Shown here: piece by piece, positions 29,380-40,786 of the stretch
How positions within the stretch are numbered: the stretch's first letter is position 1
Layout: every line of letters begins with the position of its first letter
Assembly (NCBI GenBank): GCA_030770535.1
Contig: JASVEC010000124.1
Location: 1 to 45,107, forward strand
Length of the DNA stretch: 45,107 nucleotides
Direction of reading: 5' to 3'
From: Batkoa obscura
Taxonomy: Eukaryota; Entomophthoromycota; Entomophthoromycetes; Entomophthorales; Batkoaceae
Made by a program: the position numbers and the translations under genes
The notes under the pieces: model-generated
What the model was told of the DNA's origin: nothing
Databases searched by the model: none
Seen by the model: the letters and a program-made list of their open reading frames with translations, nothing else

Positions 29380-30960
29380 TATTTAACCAGTTATTTATAA
29401 ATTTAAAAGTTTTAGCCATTTCAATATTAAAAATTCAACTTTAACTAGTTTTGTAAAGTAGTAAATGTACAACTGATAAACTTAATCAACTCTTTTACTT
29501 TATAATATTAAGATTGAAACGACAAGCGGTATAACCAGAATATTGGTATCCTTTCCTAAATCAAAGTTGATTAAATTTCATTAGATTTTTCTTGTTAAAG
29601 ATTTCAAAAATATTTTTTATATTGAAACTTTACAATTTTAATAGAATTTAGATATAAAATATTTAATACCTGGTTTTCTTAGTCTATTGCAGTAGAGTTT
29701 TTGAAATTTTATTGAGACAGAATTTTTAAGTAATAGCCACCTAAATAAAAAATAAGGAGAACTTACAACTATTAAAATTTGTCTCGATTTAATTTGTATT
29801 TCATTCTAAAGCTAGTTGTTTGCCTGCTTAGCTTTTTGATCCTGATCTTTAGTCGTTATACTGATTTAAGTAGGATATATTCTTAATTATAGAACTAATC
29901 AGGTTACAATAGAAATGGAATGGTTGTATTTTAATAAGTGATTTGAACCTAAGTTTTTTGGTCAAAAAGAGGGTATTATTTTGAGGAGATGGGCTTACTC
30001 AATTCTAAACTGAGTTCAAGACCAAATATCAAATTTTCTTTTTAAATTTTTTTACATTGTCAATTATTCTTGACTACAACTTAAAACTTGTTTCGCTAAT
30101 AGATAACAATATAAATTATAGTCTACATAATGTAAATAAATTAAATAAAAGGGTGAAATCGTAAATTAGAAGTAATCTAAGAGTGGGGATGGTTTTATTT
30201 TGAAATTGGCTTTATTTAAGATTTGTTTTTTTTAAATGCTCAGAATTGATCTAAAATACATGGTGTATACATGAGTTTTGAGAACAAGATTTTCTTATTT
30301 AATACATTGATAATCAATAATAAATCTATTGATAATTAAAGCGAGAATAATACCTTACTGAAAGCTTTAACCTAGGCTAACACACAATAGTGATGCTTTA
30401 AAGGAAGCATAACAAATAAAATTTATTTTTATATAAAAAAATTAGATAACCTTTTATATCTGGAGCTATAGTTATTAATAACTCTTTGACCTATTTTTAT
30501 CTACTGATAAAACTACAAGCCAATTTAACTTTTATTATAGAACTTTTCGATACTTTGATTTATCTATTTATCATAGTATGTTTTTTGAACTTGATACTTA
30601 ACTAGCCTACCCATTGCTTGCGGTTGTCATAGTACATATGGGTTTATATACCCCAGTATTTAATCAGTTCATATAAAGAGTTATTATATATTAAATGTAT
30701 TATCTTGGGATTAAATCATATTATTGAGGGGCAGGAAAGTAGTTAACTTTAAACCATAATGTTTTAAAATCAAAAAATAGAATTTTTCAAACTTATCTTT
30801 CTTCACTTAGATTTTTTTAGCTACCAACCTTTTAGCTTAAAAAATGACTAAATAGGGGGGTTTCGGGGTGATAAAAATTTGCTGAGTGGTGCGGCTAATT
30901 GAGCTAAGAATGCTCCCAATAAAATCTAAAAAGAAACAATTTAAAATTTGGTGTGAAGTA
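29380..30960. other. Intergenic region without a recognisable gene
   Basis: About 1.6 kb of AT-rich sequence with stops in every frame. No MITE copy, tRNA or gene fragment was recognised. Confidence 0.5.
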
Positions 30961-30963
30961 TTT

Positions 30964-30994
30964 AAACCCTAAACCCTAAACCTTAAACCTTAAA
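30964..30994 (+). repeat. Interstitial telomere-like heptamer tract
   Basis: Two CCCTAAA units followed by two CCTTAAA variants in tandem. This is the complement of TTTAGGG/TTTAAGG, resembling a telomere seed but only about four units long. Confidence 0.5.
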
Positions 30995-31070
30995 ATAAAA
31001 ATAAAATTTAAATCCAATATACCATTAATTCTTTCTTGTCTTTATATATTTCATTAATATTTTTAAAAGT

Positions 31071-31766
31071 ATGAACTTACGCTTCTTAATTCTTTGCATA
31101 GGATTTCAATCTAGTTTATCCTATAGTATTCCATTGGCCTATCGTCTATTGATTCGAGATATAGCACCAGTGGATTATTCTGCTATAACCAATGTTCAAA
31201 ATAATGTTAATTTATACGGTGGGGCGACTGGAAGTAATGCAGGATTTTCTGCTGGAGGTACATTTAACACGCCCCCAACTGGCGGCCCTGCTACCTCCAT
31301 TAGCAGTAGTTTTGGGACAATCAATAATGGTGTTATCACTACCGGCTCAGGCACAACTACCAGTAGTAATACCATTGGAAGTTCTGGAACTGTAGGTGGG
31401 CAAAGCAATTTCAATTCTGGAGGTCAATTTTCTTCAACTTCACCTAACCAATCATCTTATGGAATTAACTCCTCACAAGGTACTTCTTTAAACAACGGTC
31501 TAGGGATGGCCGGATCCATGTCAGGAGGCATTGAATTTATAAGACAACCTGATGGTTCAGTATCGACATCTGCTTCCTATTCCTCAACCAATGGAGTTGT
31601 TTCTCCAATTTTTTCTTCAGTTACTTCTAATAATGCAGGTATTGCCAACGGTAACGCTGTTACTGGTGCTTCATCCAATTTTAATGTACAGCAACCCACT
31701 ATCCCTAGTACCAATGTCAGTACTCCAGTCATACCAAATACTAATGTTTCTACTGCGCCAAAATAA
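31071..31766 (+). CDS. Secreted Ser/Thr/Gly/Asn-rich protein
   Basis: 231 aa with a signal peptide (MNLRFLILCIGFQSSLSYS). The remainder is low complexity, rich in S, T, G, N and Q, with repeated [S/T]-N-[T/N] stretches and a terminal near-repeat of IPSTNVSTPV / IPNTNVSTAP. There is no C-terminal hydrophobic tail, so it should be released rather than anchored. TATA-like TTTATATATT lies about 30 bp upstream. No homologue is recognised; the composition resembles the 205-aa protein at 34857. Probably a cell-wall or extracellular-matrix protein with heavy O-glycosylation (inference). Confidence 0.65.
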   Translation: MNLRFLILCIGFQSSLSYSIPLAYRLLIRDIAPVDYSAITNVQNNVNLYGGATGSNAGFSAGGTFNTPPTGGPATSISSSFGTINNGVITTGSGTTTSSNTIGSSGTVGGQSNFNSGGQFSSTSPNQSSYGINSSQGTSLNNGLGMAGSMSGGIEFIRQPDGSVSTSASYSSTNGVVSPIFSSVTSNNAGIANGNAVTGASSNFNVQQPTIPSTNVSTPVIPNTNVSTAPK

Positions 31767-34700
31767 AACATAATTGGTAAGGTCAAACCATTATGATTTA
31801 CCTTAATATACCGAGACACTTTTACTTACAAATCCTATACGCTTTATTTTTATTATTATATCACATTCATTTTATATTTAAATTGTCTATTAAACTTTCT
31901 TTAAATCTTATTGATTTAGTTATGCATATTGTTATTTTAATTAAAGTTTATTAATTCCAGACTTAGATTCTAGACTACCAGCTTTTGAAAATAATTTTAA
32001 ACATCACCTTGTTATTAGATTTTATATTGTGCTTTTATTTAATATTATAAGATTATGGGCTTTTAGTACATGCGAATGTTTTTTTTAGTTTCATTATTTT
32101 TTCATTTTTTTAAGCGCTATTTGAGTAAGAAGATTGTTAGTAAAATCTTAAACAAAAAATACAGCCCCATATACAGGATTATGGATTTTTACCTTTGCTT
32201 TAAATGAACCAGGTTAAAACAGGTTTTAGTTCAATTTTTCTTATTCTTGCCAAAAAGTTGAAAAAAGCACCTCTTACTTCATTTTAGATCTTTTATTTGA
32301 ATTTTGAAGACAGTATCTTCTTATCTATCTTCTCACCTCTCTTTCCACAACCTATACGTCCAGTTCAATTAAACCAAAGTGATAACACCCCGACTTTTAA
32401 ATCAAAATTATACTTTTTAAAACAATAGTAAATGCTAATCCCATAATGAAAATTTAACTTGAAAGCATTTGGAATAGAATTCTACCTATAGAATATCTCT
32501 AAAGAAATGTTTTTATATGCAAAATCTATATAAAAATTTGATGATTCATCTAAAAAATATAGGAAATGCCGTCTGAAAGAAATAATTTGAAAGACAAACC
32601 TACTGAACTGAAATATATAGTTGCATAAATATAAAAATAATAATAAAAAATAAAATATTGATGGAGTTGAATGGGGGGAGAGGCAGGAGTATTGGTTAAT
32701 AGAGCTGACTGCGTTAAATTGTATAGAATTTTCAATCAAATCTATGATACACTTGTTTATTATGCTCTCTATAGTTTCTCATTAAATTCCTTACTCAAAT
32801 TTGATAAGGTTCTTTTTGATTTATCGCCTTCAAGTATAATTGAAAAAGTTTGTGTTTAGTTTATTATATAAGATGAAAAAATGATGAAAGCTAATGTTAT
32901 TTTCATTCTAAAATCTTTATAGATTTAAACTATATTAACTACTTTTTATTAACTAACTTTATAATGAGTATCTTGGACAGTAAACTTAGCACTAAAGTTC
33001 ATAAATCATTAATCACTTGGCTGTCTGAAGGCCAACAAAGAGAGAGCTTAGAGCTAAAAGCGATCTTAAGCATCAATCAAACGAGCCGAAACCATCAAAT
33101 CTGTTTAACTATTTACATCATTACCTTGGACCACGTCTATCATTAAGCTCTCAAAACCTTAAACCAATCCCACAACTCAGAAACAGTAAGAAAAAAGTCG
33201 GGTAGCATAAACTCCTGAATTTACTAAAGGGTATCCAGTTATCAAAATCAAGCTATCCAAATACCCTTGTTAATCAAATTCAAGTTGGTTACTCAAATAT
33301 ATTTGCGATTAGATGAAGTAACATGGACTTATTTAGTGCTTTTAAACAATTATTGTTTGATATAATCTTACTGTTAATTGTGCCAAAGCTCTACATTTAA
33401 AAATAGAAACTAAAATTTAACGTTATATAAGTATTCAAACTCCAGCAAGAATAAATGATTACTTTCGAAATATTATACAATTTTATAGCTGCTTTCAAAA
33501 TAGAAAACAGATAATAAAATCAATAAGGCATAAGGGGGAGGGGTAGGAAGAAATTACCAAACTACGGGGAGTAGAGTAACTCAAGGATATTCAGTCTTTG
33601 AATGGCAGATTGGTACACATTGGCTTTGTGTTCTACTTTCTAAGTTAGTTTAGGGGAAAAAAAGGAAGATATGACAGTGGAGAGGGGTAAACATATTATC
33701 TTCTGATGATTTTATGCATTAAGGGTGAATAATCCAAAGGCCAGCTCACAAAAAATATTGAGGATATTTAAATCTTTTGAAATTTGAATTAATTAACGAT
33801 GTCTAATGTTATTTTTTAAATATTACTTATGTCATAGCCTCATAATAGTACAAAATTTCAACTTAGACGATACCAATCTATGGGATATGCCAACTAAGCT
33901 AATAAAATACTATTGTCTCAGTAAAAGTTGTAGGAGTCCTTTTCAACCACTCATCTAATAGTTATTGAACTATTAGTATGCAAGAAATAAGGCTAACATC
34001 AATAGTCTTTATGAGAACTTGTAGCATCTTTACTATTATGTTTATCGCAAATCTGATCTAATTGAAAATAGCTGTCTAGTTTAGAGCAGTGGAATGCTCC
34101 AAGTATTCAAAATAACTTAATAAGTAGGACCGGTTCTATTTTTAAACTTCAAGCAATTCAAATGATTAGTAATAAAGGGTGGTACTTTAGAATTGATACT
34201 TATTTTAAGTGCTGATACAATATTATGATATTTGAAATATTGATGCATTGAGGTACCATAAGTTATAATGTGGGTGCAGATCAAATTATTGTCAAAAGTT
34301 TAAAGAACATCAATAATATTTAAGTATAAATAACATTTGGATTATTACAAAATAAACTAATTGTATTATTTGAATGTGCATAATATATAATTTATTGACA
34401 ATTATGGAGTTTTTAAATTCATTGATAAAACTGGACCGGAAATTTATACTTAAATAAATATTTTAGTAGTTTTATCTTTGTAATTTGTTTTATTAACCAT
34501 TTTATTATTGATATAATTTCTTAATATTAGAAGAAACAATATAAAAATGAATACATTTTAGTTTTACAACTCTGTTTATTATTAATAAGCAAGTATAGTG
34601 CTTGGCTATTAACTAATTGTATAACTTAAAACAACTTTGTAGTATTGAAACTTGGTCTTTATATTATTTTTTATTTAATTTTAATTCTTAGCTTAGTTAC

Positions 34701-34804
34701 AACTGTGGAAAATTTAACTAAAAGTGGGCTAGTCTTACTTGGAACAAGCTAACAGTAAATAACACTACCCCAATTTCTGATTTTGCCCCTGAATTTTGTT
34801 GGTA
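31767..34804. other. Large intergenic region (3 kb) with one MITE
   Basis: Contains MITE copy 10. A coding-like patch at about 32964-33150 (plus strand) changes frame and stops within 200 bp and matches nothing recognised. The remainder is stop-rich AT sequence. Confidence 0.45.
32069..32172 (-). mobile_element. MITE-like element, copy 10
   Basis: TGCGAATGTTTTTTTTAGTT at the left, TTTTAAGCGCTATTTGAGT core and AAAAATACAGCCCCATATA at the right. Confidence 0.8.
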
Positions 34805-34812
34805 CTATAAAA
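34805..34812 (+). promoter_or_regulatory. TATA box of the gene at 34857
   Basis: CTATAAAA lies 52 bp before the ATG, the best TATA match in the leader. Confidence 0.5.
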
Positions 34813-34856
34813 CCTTCAATTTAGAAATTATCTAATTTTACATATTTTTATTATCA

Positions 34857-35474
34857 ATGAGATTACCATCTTTGCTATTAACGGTAGTAATCACCTCGAT
34901 AAATGCCGCTCCAATACTAGAGAAAAGAGGTTTGATAGGTGCGTTAACTGGAAATACTAACGGACAGTCAACTAGCACAGGAAGCGCAACTGGCCAAGCT
35001 AATGGGCCTGGTGCTTCGTTTGGAAGCAGTGCATTTACAGGCACTAATGAAACGAACGGAAGTACAGCAATTCAAGGAAGTACTTATCCTCCAGGAACGA
35101 CCCCAGTGGCAAGTTCTGGCGTAAGTTACAATGCTAATGGGAATGGAGGCTCAAATTATGGCTCTGTATCTCAAGGTTCAAATTACTCTACTAGTTCTAG
35201 CTTCCAATCCCAATCTCCCAATGGCTTTGCTACAGGTGGTGGAGCTTCTAATGGTAATATGATCTTAAATACGATAGGATTATCGAATTCTTATGGCGGC
35301 GCAATTTCAGCTAATGATCAACAGGGTATTGCTGTAGCAGGTGGTGTTTCTCAAGGTGTTGGTATTGCTGGTACACCTATATCCACTACGGTAACTATTG
35401 GTGGGTCACTATCACTAGGTCCTGGATATACAACAAATCAATATTCTCAAAATCAAGTATATAGTAGCTACTAA
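34857..35474 (+). CDS. Secreted Gly/Ser/Asn-rich protein with probable Kex2 propeptide
   Basis: 205 aa. A signal peptide (MRLPSLLLTVVITSINAAP) is followed by LEKR at residues 21-24, a dibasic Kex2-type site, so a mature protein starting at Gly25 is likely. The rest is rich in G, S, N and T (GSATGQANGPGASFG, ASSGVSYNANGNGGSNYG), ends in a Tyr/Gln-rich tail and has no membrane anchor. The composition resembles the product at 31071 but no stretch aligns convincingly. No homologue is recognised. Confidence 0.65.
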   Translation: MRLPSLLLTVVITSINAAPILEKRGLIGALTGNTNGQSTSTGSATGQANGPGASFGSSAFTGTNETNGSTAIQGSTYPPGTTPVASSGVSYNANGNGGSNYGSVSQGSNYSTSSSFQSQSPNGFATGGGASNGNMILNTIGLSNSYGGAISANDQQGIAVAGGVSQGVGIAGTPISTTVTIGGSLSLGPGYTTNQYSQNQVYSSY

Positions 35475-35833
35475 TCTTTCAAATATCAACTAATTTTATT
35501 GACTATTCAAAAACACTAATAAACTATATGTGATTTTATATTATATAAAGTACTGGTTTCAAAGAGAATTTTTTTTATAAATTTCTTAAAGCATAAAACC
35601 TTTAATTTAGAAAATGAATATATCATCTTTAACTAAATAGTTTAACAAACAAACATTTAACTTATTCTACAATCTTTTATTAAATATTCTATTATAGTCC
35701 CAATATAAGCTATTTAGGTCGATATTTTTTTATGAAATTTAAATTTACTGAAAATATTTCATATGAGGTTTAACATATTTCTAATATTACAAAGTAAGGA
35801 CGTATTTTATAAGCCTATCTAATTGAGTTATCT

Positions 35834-35940
35834 ATATGGAGATAAATTTTTTTATTTAAGAATTTCACTAACAGTTTTTCCGCCCAAACGGGGTTCAAAA
35901 AATGGAAAAAGTGATAAAACTATAAAAGATATCCCCATAT
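35834..35940 (+). mobile_element. MITE-like element, copy 11
   Basis: TATGGAGATAAATTTTTTTA at the left, AAGAATTTCACTAACAG, a divergent core, and AAGATATCCCCATAT at the right. Confidence 0.75.
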
Positions 35941-36120
35941 TAAGATTAATAATAAAACAGAATTGAATTTTTTTGCAGATAAATAAGCGTTTTTAATCTA
36001 TTGAACTTTACTATTAATTTTAATAAAAACATTGGTTGAGTTTGTAACCTTATAGCAGAAATTGAACATGTATTTAAAAATACTAACTTCAGACCATATC
36101 AAAAATCCATGTTATAAATT

Positions 36121-36157
36121 TAAGTAAAATTCTTAAACACAAAAATACATCCCCATT
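36121..36157 (-). mobile_element. MITE-like element, copy 12 (half element)
   Basis: Only one terminal half is present (GTAAAATTCTTAAACAC through ATACATCCCCAT); the other terminus and core are missing. Confidence 0.6.
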
Positions 36158-36600
36158 GTTTAAAATGTATCATATTTTTAAGTTTCTTCAGGAGACAACT
36201 CTCAAGTGATAAACAAAGTTTATAATAAAAAATGATTAGATAAAGGGGGTGTCTTACCATAAAGATAAAGTATATCTACCTTTACGACTTTTGTCTAACC
36301 TAACTTTTGAAAAATCGAAATCGGTCTCCCAAGGAATATGCTATTCAATAAACATGGGGTAGGCTGAAGGGACTGGTTTCTCTAATGAAAAGAAAAGACC
36401 CAAAAGGGTTTTTTAGGTGGTCCATATGACTGAGAAGCTGAAATACGCTAAAAAGGTAAAATGAAAGTTCTGCAAATAACTAACAAAAATCTATCCTTAA
36501 AATTAAAATAACTAATCATTATTATTATTAACAAAGTCAGTTATATTCCCAAATTTAAAGCTTGTTTTTGATTAATTTCGATTATTACATGAGATTAAAC

Positions 36601-36703
36601 ATATGGGAGTGTTTTTTTTGACTTCATTATTTTTTCCATCTTTTAAGCGCTGTTTGAGTGGAAAGGTCGATAATAAAATTCCTAAAAAAAATACAACCTC
36701 TTA
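36601..36703 (-). mobile_element. MITE-like element, copy 13
   Basis: Near-consensus left end ATATGGGAGTGTTTTTTTTG, TTTTAAGCGCTGTTTGAGTG core; the right end is more diverged (ATACAACCTCTTA). Confidence 0.8.
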
Positions 36704-36867
36704 TCTTGACTCCATTCTGCTTTAATTTCTGTACATCAAAATTTTATTTTACAAATAAAAATCCATATGTAACATAAACCTTGAAAAACATACCGAAAAT
36801 ATAAAACGACCAACAAAAAATTACTGCTTTACTATTTAAATAAAGATTTATTATTCGGGTACTCTTT

Positions 36868-37338
36868 TTAACTGAGCATGTAACCAATAGCCAATGTAGT
36901 AAACATAACATTAACGTAGCCAGATTGAAATAGCATAATTGAATTATTCGAATTAAGGGAACTAGAATCACTGGATTTAAGGCTATCAGTACCAGAACTA
37001 GCTGAACTTGCACTGGCATTAGAACTACTAATACTGCTCATTCTATCCATACCATCATCAGTTCCAGAGGTTGATGCACTAGAGCTATTATCAGAGGTTT
37101 GAGTAGCAGTTAAAACTGGACTTGAACTCATTGTGTTTCCAGAAGCATCTGTAGCGGAAGAATCATTTATCGGAGTATGGCTTCTAGTATGAGTACGTGA
37201 GCCCTTGTTACTCATATTTATACCATTATTGGTGCCATCATTTGGACTCAGCTGAGTACTGAATATAGAATCATTATTATTAGATTGAGCAGCAATTAGA
37301 GTAAAGAATAAAATATAAATTATAGTATTAAAACGCAT
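36868..37338 (-). CDS. GPI-type Ser/Thr-rich cell-surface protein, family member 1
   Basis: 156 aa. The signal peptide MRFNTIIYILFFTLIAAQS is shared with the next three genes on this strand. A Ser-rich stalk (STSGTDDGMDRMSSISSSN region) leads to a hydrophobic C-terminus (YVNVMFTTLAIGYMLS) with no charged residues after it, the pattern of a GPI-attachment signal. This is the most divergent of the four paralogues: it lacks the Thr repeats and the NSSG motif before the tail. A mucin-like wall protein or adhesin stalk is inferred. Confidence 0.7.
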   Translation of the reverse strand: MRFNTIIYILFFTLIAAQSNNNDSIFSTQLSPNDGTNNGINMSNKGSRTHTRSHTPINDSSATDASGNTMSSSPVLTATQTSDNSSSASTSGTDDGMDRMSSISSSNASASSASSGTDSLKSSDSSSLNSNNSIMLFQSGYVNVMFTTLAIGYMLS

Positions 37339-37361
37339 TTTTGTATTTAAAGTTAAAAGTT

Positions 37362-37384
37362 GATTATTATTATTATTATTATTT
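37362..37384. repeat. (TTA/ATT)n microsatellite
   Basis: About seven tandem ATT units in the leader of GPI-family member 1. Confidence 0.75.
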
Positions 37385-37420
37385 TGATTTTTTTATTGTT
37401 ATTTTGACTTTCTTAGTATT

Positions 37421-37446
37421 TTTATATACCAAAATTTTTGCCAAGC
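37421..37446 (-). promoter_or_regulatory. Candidate promoter of GPI-family member 1
   Basis: A TATA-like TTTATATACC on the plus strand (GGTATATAAA on the gene strand) about 85 bp upstream of the ATG, followed on the plus strand by TTGCCAAGC, equivalent to the ATGCCAAG box of members 2-4. Confidence 0.45.
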
Positions 37447-38958
37447 TATTTTTTATTAATCATTTATACACTTGATCTATCCACTTATCATTTCTTTGTA
37501 TGCTGGGTAGTTATGCTAGCTAGCTTTTTTTTCTTGGCTTGGATTAAGTGGAATGTTCATTCATATTAAGATTGGTTAAAAAACAGTATGAGTTTTAAGG
37601 CTATTGTTTAATAAGCATAATGACTAGGAAGTAGGAAAGCTTCAAAAGCAAGTTGAACACTAAGGGTAGTAGTTAGTAAGATAAAATAAAAGGTTTTCTT
37701 GTCATAATATAGATGGATTCGGTTTATCTATTACGTTGATGCTCTTATATAAAATAATCAAACTGTTATAATAATTTCTTAATTTAGGCTTCATTTGATT
37801 TAAAAATATAACTTAATTAAACAAATTACTAAAAATAAAGTTTTTGGAGTTTCTGAAAAAAAAATTTTATTGAAAACAGGGGAAAATGCAAATTGTTACA
37901 GCTCATTACGACTTTTTTAGTGGCGGTTTTTATAGCCTATATATTATATAGTCAATTTTTTTTAATGCCTGATTTATATATTTTAAATAAATTTGCTACG
38001 AAATTTTTACTAAATTAAAAATTAAAAAGATCATAAAAGAACTGCAATAACTTAAATAAATTAAAATTCATTCATTTTAAGAAAATATTATGGTCCCCAA
38101 ATCCATTTTAAACTATAATTATCGCCTATCTAATTTATTTAATAGAGTTTTAAAAACAAAAGATTTCAATTAATAAGGTTTTAAACATTGAGATTCTTTG
38201 GCTTGGATTAGATATGGTTTAAAGCATCCACTGCTAATTAAAATACTAGTACTAAATATAATGTTTTATTTTTAAAATTCTATTGAAATTCCAATTGAAT
38301 TTAGATCAAAAGCTCATATTTATCTCAGTCTCAGTTCCTTTTTACAAATATCACAAAGTAACGATAAATGCTAAAAAAACAATACCTTTTCTGGTGATGT
38401 TTAAAGCTAACCATGATTTTTTTTTACAAACCAGAACCCAGATAAAACTGTGTAATTTTTTTAGAGCTTACCCTGTCGTTTAAACTTGTCGTATTTACCT
38501 TTTTAGTCTGATCTTTGGGACCTAGTATTTGAGTTTTTGATTTAAGTTTTGACTATATTTATATGATAGTTTTTTAATAGATTTTCATTTTTTTGCCTTT
38601 CTATTAATAACCTCTAGTAAATAATAACGATTTAAAGGGGCCGGCAATATCCACATATTGCCATAAATACTATCTCACAGTTGGAAAGTAATGTCTTAAA
38701 AAATAAGTATTTAAGTTGTAAAGTGGGCTCGATTATTACATTTTTAAAAGGATTAAAATTTTCAAGTATTTGAATTATTAATATTTGTAAATTTATTATA
38801 AGATTCATACCTTATTTATCTGCCTTTATTTATAACAACAATGCTATTATGTTATATAAAGGCGTAATTAAAGATGTTGATATATTATATTTTATACTTA
38901 AGAAAACTTTAAAAAATAATTTGATAAAAAATATTTATTATTATTAAAAAAAACTCAG

Positions 38959-39477
38959 CTAATTTACAAGATAGCTAACAAAAATAGTAGTAAAAAAGGA
39001 AACTAAATAATTGGACTTGATCATAACTCCAGAACTATTAAGATCCACAATAGTGTTTGTAGTAGAACCGGTATCGCTACTTCTTTTAGTCAATATAGAG
39101 GTACTACTTGAAGTGTAAGAGCCACCAGTTGAGCTTGATCCAGAACTAGTGCTATTAGAGTCAGAATCAGCTGAACTAGAGTCATCACTAGCTGAAGTTG
39201 AAGGGGGTCCACTATCATCAGTAGTTGGGGTAGCTATGAAAGTTACATTAGTGATAATACCATTACCAAATGTACTTGTATCTGTAGAATCAGTAACTGT
39301 AGTTGGAAATCCACTGAGAGAAGTATTAGAACTATTAGTATCCATTATAGAATCTGTACTTTGTAAATCGGAACCACTATCAGTTATGGTTTGTGTACTT
39401 GAGTTACTATCCGTGTTACTTGATTGTGCAGTAATTAAAGTAAAGAATAATGGTAAAATTAAAGTGTTGAAACGCAT
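38959..39477 (-). CDS. GPI-type Ser/Thr-rich cell-surface protein, family member 2
   Basis: 172 aa. Signal peptide MRFNTLILPLFFTLITAQSS; the stalk is dominated by S, T and D (e.g. SASDDSSSADSDSNSTSSGS). NSSGVMIKSNYLVSFFTTIF and the final SYLVN form the GPI signal; the omega site probably lies in the NSSG segment. Members 3 and 4 share the same two ends, while the stalks have diverged. Acidic Asp residues alternate with Ser in the stalk. Likely displayed on the cell wall or plasma membrane; the function is unrecognised. Confidence 0.78.
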   Translation of the reverse strand: MRFNTLILPLFFTLITAQSSNTDSNSSTQTITDSGSDLQSTDSIMDTNSSNTSLSGFPTTVTDSTDTSTFGNGIITNVTFIATPTTDDSGPPSTSASDDSSSADSDSNSTSSGSSSTGGSYTSSSTSILTKRSSDTGSTTNTIVDLNSSGVMIKSNYLVSFFTTIFVSYLVN

Positions 39478-39535
39478 ATATGATTAGGGTAAAATATTAA
39501 TTTTTTTATAATTAATAAAGTTAATTTTCGATAGC

Positions 39536-39595
39536 TTTTATAACGCTTGTTCGAAACATGGTGCTTCATGCCAAGCCAATCCTAAAAGGAGCATT
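39536..39595 (-). promoter_or_regulatory. Candidate promoter of GPI-family member 2
   Basis: Plus-strand order: CTTTTATAAC (TATA), ATGCCAAG (39568-39575), GAGCATT (39589-39595). The same three boxes in the same order and near-equal spacing occur upstream of members 3 and 4. Confidence 0.55.
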
Positions 39596-39732
39596 GATTT
39601 ATTTCAAATAAAGAGCCTTGGCTGTTTGTAAATATATATTAATAAATATATATTTGATACGATTTAATAGAAATTAAACTTAAATTAGTAATTTTAATTA
39701 ATTTTAATAGTTTTACTGGGATATTAATAATT

Positions 39733-39830
39733 GAAGATGTTTTTTTGGCTTCACCACCTATTTATTTTTTGTGCTATTTAAGTGAAAAGATTGTTAGTAA
39801 AATTCTTAGACACAAAACATATTCCGTTGT
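39733..39830 (-). mobile_element. MITE-like element, copy 14
   Basis: GAAGATGTTTTTTTGGCTTC at the left, GTGCTATTTAAGTGAAAAG core, GTTAGTAAAATTCTTAGAC, then a degenerate right end (CATATTCCG). Confidence 0.7.
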
Positions 39831-40786
39831 TTGTTGATAATGATCAATTTTCTTTATTTAAGGTCAAAGCTAAAGGCCTATTTAAATAAAATTAGAAGCT
39901 CCCTGTTTGATTTTCTTATGGATAGTCCTAAACAAAAAAATATTTGTAATGGTGGTTAACTATAACTTTCAAAGCAAAAAAAATCGATGTATAAACCAAA
40001 TTACTCACTAAATATATATCTCTTTGTTTTCATCTTTTTTATAAAAAGTAAACGTAATTTAATTCATTAATGTTTTAGAGTAAATTTAAAGGACTTAATC
40101 AGGGTACAACTACAATATTTACAATTGTTTAAAATTTCAAATTAACACTATGTCAATATTTTAGTTTAATGTTGTTAAGTTAATTGCATCTTTTACTATT
40201 AAGAGGTTTTCAAATAATCTATTTTTAATATAGAAAACGGTAAAATTGTACATCTGCTATAATAAAAAAATTTACTATAAAAAGAACTGAGTTTTAAGCT
40301 AGATAAATTTTAATCAATGATGTATCAAAAAACAGGAATAAAACTGTTACAACCAAAAACTTTCACTATTTTAACACTTGGCTATCAACAATGAGTATGA
40401 TTAGTGATTGTTTTTTAAAGCAAGACTAAGAAAAGTTAAACTCATTCAATTTGGCAGTCAAAAGACTACTTTAATTAAACTTATTTTCTCAAATTAATTT
40501 AGCACCCAAAGATTAAGGATCGTCCCAATAATTTAAAATAAATATTTTTTAGATTCAAAAGGATCTCAACATATAGGTTTTTTAAAAACTTAGTATTTCG
40601 AATTTTTTAAATGACACTTGTGTATTCATATAATAAATCTTTAAATTCTTAAGTTTTTTACTTATAAGGAAAGACATACTACTTTTAAAAGCGTGCTATA
40701 ATTGAACTTATTAACAGTGTTTATTTTGTTAAAAGGCCAAAATAAAAAAGTAGCTTAAAATAATACACATTTATTAAAAAACTCTA

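Larger units (their letters stand above)
35475..36867. other. Intergenic region with three MITE copies
   Basis: Contains a full copy (35834-35940), a half copy (36121-36157) and a full copy (36601-36703) but no gene. Confidence 0.5.
37339..38958. other. Intergenic region between GPI-family members 1 and 2
   Basis: 1.6 kb of AT-rich sequence with no gene. It begins with a (TTA)n microsatellite (37362-37384) in the probable 5' UTR of member 1. No MITE copy was found. Confidence 0.5.
39478..40786. other. Intergenic region between GPI-family members 2 and 3
   Basis: Contains the member 2 promoter motifs and MITE copy 14; the rest is AT-rich with no gene. Confidence 0.5.

Noticed and set aside
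32482-33146. Overlapping short frames on both strands, including a 60-codon frame at 32964
   Set aside because: No signal peptide, domain or convincing composition; the coding-like patch changes frame and stops quickly.
36744-37019. A 91-codon minus-strand frame overlapping GPI-family member 1
   Set aside because: It overlaps the real gene in another frame and has no independent support.
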